7,564 bases of DNA. Origin: CAMBDR01 sp046597185 (GTDB taxonomy: Bacteria > Pseudomonadota > Gammaproteobacteria > Burkholderiales > Burkholderiaceae_D). Below, piece after piece: positions 5,429 through 7,564 of the stretch (its first letter is position 1; each line of letters begins with the position of its first letter). A program made the translations under genes and the position numbers. Under the pieces are notes generated by a model. That model was not told the DNA's origin, ran no database searches, and was given only the letters and a program-made list of their open reading frames with translations. The DNA lies in assembly GCA_046597185.1 (NCBI GenBank), contig JBKJLF010000487.1:1-7564 (forward strand), written 5' to 3'.

Positions 5429-5456
5429 GACGCAAGGCCAAATTTTAACTGATTGC

Positions 5457-6824
5457 ATGACTACACAAGAACATTTACATCGCGTTGACCGCCCATTATT
5501 TGGTTTAGTGCGAAAATCTCGTCTCATGTCCGGCACAGCTGTGGTTTTAACCATCTGCGCTTTCGGAGCCTTCGGGGTTGTCCCACTCGCACCTGACGCC
5601 GCCGACCTACCCGTTACGATGTTGGCCAAAGAAATCGAACTACCCGATTTTAGCCAGCAAATCGCCAATGCCGAGAGTCAAGATCAACATTATATACGCG
5701 AAGAAAATATTGGTACGGGCGATTCGCTGGCCAGCTTGCTACAGCGCTTGGGCGTACACGATGTCGCCGCCGCCAACTTCATCAAAACTGACAAAACCGC
5801 CCGTGCGCTATTGCAGTTAAGAAACGGCAAGCGCGTGCATGTGGAAATGAATGACGAGGGCGAATTACTGGAGCTGCGTACCAGAATCTCGGACGCCAAA
5901 GACGGCCCGGTCAAAAATCTGCTGATACAACGTCAAGGCGATCATTTTAACGCCAGCGAAGTGGCCAGCAAGCTGGAACGCCGGATCGAAATGCGTACTG
6001 GCGATATCAAATCCTCTCTCTATGCCGCCACCGACGCGGCACAAATTCCCGGCAATATCACCAAACAAATCATCGAGATATTTGAAACCAATATCGACTT
6101 TGCGACCGATTTGCGCCGGGGCGATCACTTTAATGTGGTCTACGAAACATTTTGGCAAGATGGTGAATTCGTGCGCGCCGGGCGCGTGTTGGCGGGCGAG
6201 TTTTCCAATGCCAACAATACCTATCAATCGGTGTGGTTTGAAGAACCTGGCAATGAACGCAACGGCGGCTATTACACTTTCGACGGTAAATCGCTGAAAA
6301 AAGCCTTCCTCAAGTCGCCCCTTGAATTTTCACGTATCTCGTCCGGCTTTTCGATGCGGGTACACCCGATTTCCGGCCAATGGAAACAACATAACGGCGT
6401 CGATTTTGCCGCCGCCACGGGCACCCCTATTCGCGCAGCGGGTGATGGCCTGATTGAATTCGTCGGCGTACAAAATGGCTACGGCAATCAGGTCGTGATC
6501 AAGCATTGGTCCAATTACAGCACCGCCTATGCGCATATGAGTCGCTTTGCACCCGGCATCCACAGGGGTAGCCAAGTACGCCAAGGCGATTTGATTGGTT
6601 ATGTGGGCAGCACTGGCTGGGCCACCGGGCCGCATTTGCATTATGAGTTCCGGGTTCACAACGAAGCGCGTGATCCGCTCTCGATCGACATTCCCAATCA
6701 GGCACCGCTGACATCGAATCAAATGGTACATTTCCATGATGTGGCGGGGGAAATGATCCACCGCTTTGCCTTGCTACGGCCAATTGCAACGCCGGGAGCC
6801 AACCGCCTGGTATCGATGCGCTAA
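5457..6824 (+). CDS. Membrane-anchored M23 family murein endopeptidase (MepM-like)
   Basis: This 455-residue protein is a zinc metallopeptidase of the LytM/M23 family, expected to cut peptide cross-links in peptidoglycan from the periplasmic face. A basic N-terminus is followed by one hydrophobic segment (about residues 24-45), either an uncleaved anchor or a signal sequence. An OapA/LysM-like region (about 80-125, with the GDSLASLLQRLGV motif) and a second beta-rich region (about 180-285) come next, as in the MepM/YebA group. The peptidase domain covers about 290-410 and keeps the zinc and catalytic residues: H312 and D316 in HNGVDF, H360 in YAHMS, and H393-x-H395 in GPHLHYEF. It should be active. 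The ATG at 5457 is the only start codon in frame after the upstream stop at 5400, although no good ribosome site is seen before it. It diverges from tyrS and is followed 30 bases later by anmK. Confidence 0.93.
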   Translation: MTTQEHLHRVDRPLFGLVRKSRLMSGTAVVLTICAFGAFGVVPLAPDAADLPVTMLAKEIELPDFSQQIANAESQDQHYIREENIGTGDSLASLLQRLGVHDVAAANFIKTDKTARALLQLRNGKRVHVEMNDEGELLELRTRISDAKDGPVKNLLIQRQGDHFNASEVASKLERRIEMRTGDIKSSLYAATDAAQIPGNITKQIIEIFETNIDFATDLRRGDHFNVVYETFWQDGEFVRAGRVLAGEFSNANNTYQSVWFEEPGNERNGGYYTFDGKSLKKAFLKSPLEFSRISSGFSMRVHPISGQWKQHNGVDFAAATGTPIRAAGDGLIEFVGVQNGYGNQVVIKHWSNYSTAYAHMSRFAPGIHRGSQVRQGDLIGYVGSTGWATGPHLHYEFRVHNEARDPLSIDIPNQAPLTSNQMVHFHDVAGEMIHRFALLRPIATPGANRLVSMR

Positions 6825-6854
6825 ACCGCCGGGCCAGTACAGGATAATGGTAAC

Positions 6855-7556
6855 GTGATGATGACAAGCGTCCACAATCTGTATATCGGACTGATGTCTG
6901 GCACCAGCATGGATGGTGTCGATGCGGTATTGGCCGAATTTTCTGATCAGCACAGCACCTGCCGCACGCTGACGCACGCTTGGCTACCTTTTTCTACCAG
7001 CTTACGCCAGCAATTTATGGCCCTGCAGCAAGCAGGCGAAAATGAAATTGAACGCGAAGCGCTGGCCAGCCAAGAATTGGCGCGACTCTACGCCGCCGCA
7101 GTCACCCTGGTTTTGCAGCAAGCTGGCGTAGCAGCCAGCCAAATTCGCGCCCTGGGCGCACATGGGCAAACCATACGCCACCGCCCCGAACTGGGCTACA
7201 CCCGCCAAAGCCAAAACCCCGCGCTGTTAGCCGAATTGACCGGCATTGATGTCATTGCCGATTTTCGCAGCCGCGATATTGCCGCTGGCGGTCAAGGCGC
7301 GCCGCTGGTACCCGCCTTTCATCAGGCGCTGTTTGCCAAGGCGGGCGAGTGCCGCGCGGTGGTGAATATTGGCGGCATGGCCAATATCAGCGTACTGCAT
7401 GGCGATGGTCGGGTCGAAGGTTGTGATACCGGGCCGGGCAATGCCTTGCTGGATGACTGGATCAATTTGCAGCGCCAACGTGCTTATGATGCCGATGGCG
7501 AATGGGCTGCCAGCGGTCGCTGCCATCCCTCCCTTTTGCAACTCTTGCTGGCCTAG
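6855..7556 (+). pseudogene. anmK: Anhydro-N-acetylmuramic acid kinase, cut short by an in-frame TAG
   Basis: AnmK phosphorylates and opens 1,6-anhydro-MurNAc to MurNAc-6-phosphate during cell-wall recycling in the cytoplasm. The first ~230 residues are clearly AnmK: the ATP-binding opening IGLMSGTSMDGVDAV (11-25), GAHGQTIRHRP (101-111), IADFRSRDIAAGGQGAPLVP (134-153), NIGGMANISV (171-180) and DTGPGNALLDDW (191-202). Family members have about 370 residues, whereas this frame ends at TAG 7554-7556 after 233. The next bases, CCTTTTTT, would read P-F-F, matching the usual continuation (LLA-acidic-P-F/Y-F), so a single GAG-to-TAG change fits well. The lost third includes part of the nucleotide site, so the product is probably inactive. 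The window ends eight bases later, so the rest cannot be checked. Start choices are GTG 6855, ATG 6858 or ATG 6861; AGGA at 6841-6844 favours the first. It forms an operon with the M23 peptidase. Confidence 0.8.
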
Positions 7557-7564
7557 CCTTTTTT

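Noticed and set aside
7554..7556. TAG recoding (alternative genetic code) to explain the anmK stop.
   Set aside because: At least two other genes in the window end in TAG at sensible positions, so TAG acts as a normal stop here.

Overview
The window reads as a chromosomal segment of a betaproteobacterium, most likely a Burkholderiales member close to the Oxalobacteraceae. The basis is the resemblance of TyrS, the M23 peptidase and AnmK to proteins of that group, the tyrS / M23 peptidase / anmK neighbourhood, and a moderate GC content. The species cannot be named from sequence alone.

Left part (1-466): the 3' end of an insertion sequence, holding the last 48 codons of a DDE transposase, abuts the 5' fragment of a gene for an exported phytase-like (esterase-like) protein on the minus strand. 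The insertion cuts that gene after about 90 codons. A separate two-base slip in a GC repeat near its start puts the ATG and ribosome site out of frame with the rest, so the gene looks doubly broken.

Accessory cluster (575-2030, minus strand): three genes run in one direction. They are an unrecognised 174-residue protein with a repeated tail, a 142-residue protein overlapping it by an ATGA junction, and a DUF4280 PAAR-like protein. PAAR-like proteins are associated with spike tips of contractile injection systems, so this may be an orphan spike plus cargo/partner cassette. No sheath, tube, baseplate or VgrG gene is in the window. This is the most interesting part of the window.

Housekeeping block (2086-5321, minus strand): tyrS, dtd (D-aminoacyl-tRNA deacylase), a YbhB/YbcL PEBP-like protein and a histidine (RHG) phosphatase follow one another. 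tyrS and dtd form a functional pair: TyrS can mischarge D-tyrosine and Dtd removes it. The phosphatase has its own plausible sigma-70 promoter. A 14-bp tandem duplication covers the dtd start codon.

Right part (5457-7556, plus strand): diverging from tyrS are a membrane-anchored M23 murein endopeptidase and, 30 bases later, anmK (anhydro-N-acetylmuramic acid kinase), a pairing that fits peptidoglycan turnover and recycling. An extended -10 promoter with a perfect TATAAT sits in the divergent intergenic region. anmK ends at an in-frame TAG at codon 234, well short of the usual ~370 residues, and the family-like sequence seems to resume right after it, so it looks like a nonsense mutation. With the broken phytase-like gene, this hints at ongoing gene decay or, less interestingly, sequence errors.

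No tRNA, rRNA, CRISPR array or prophage was seen. No stretch over 300 bases lacks a gene.
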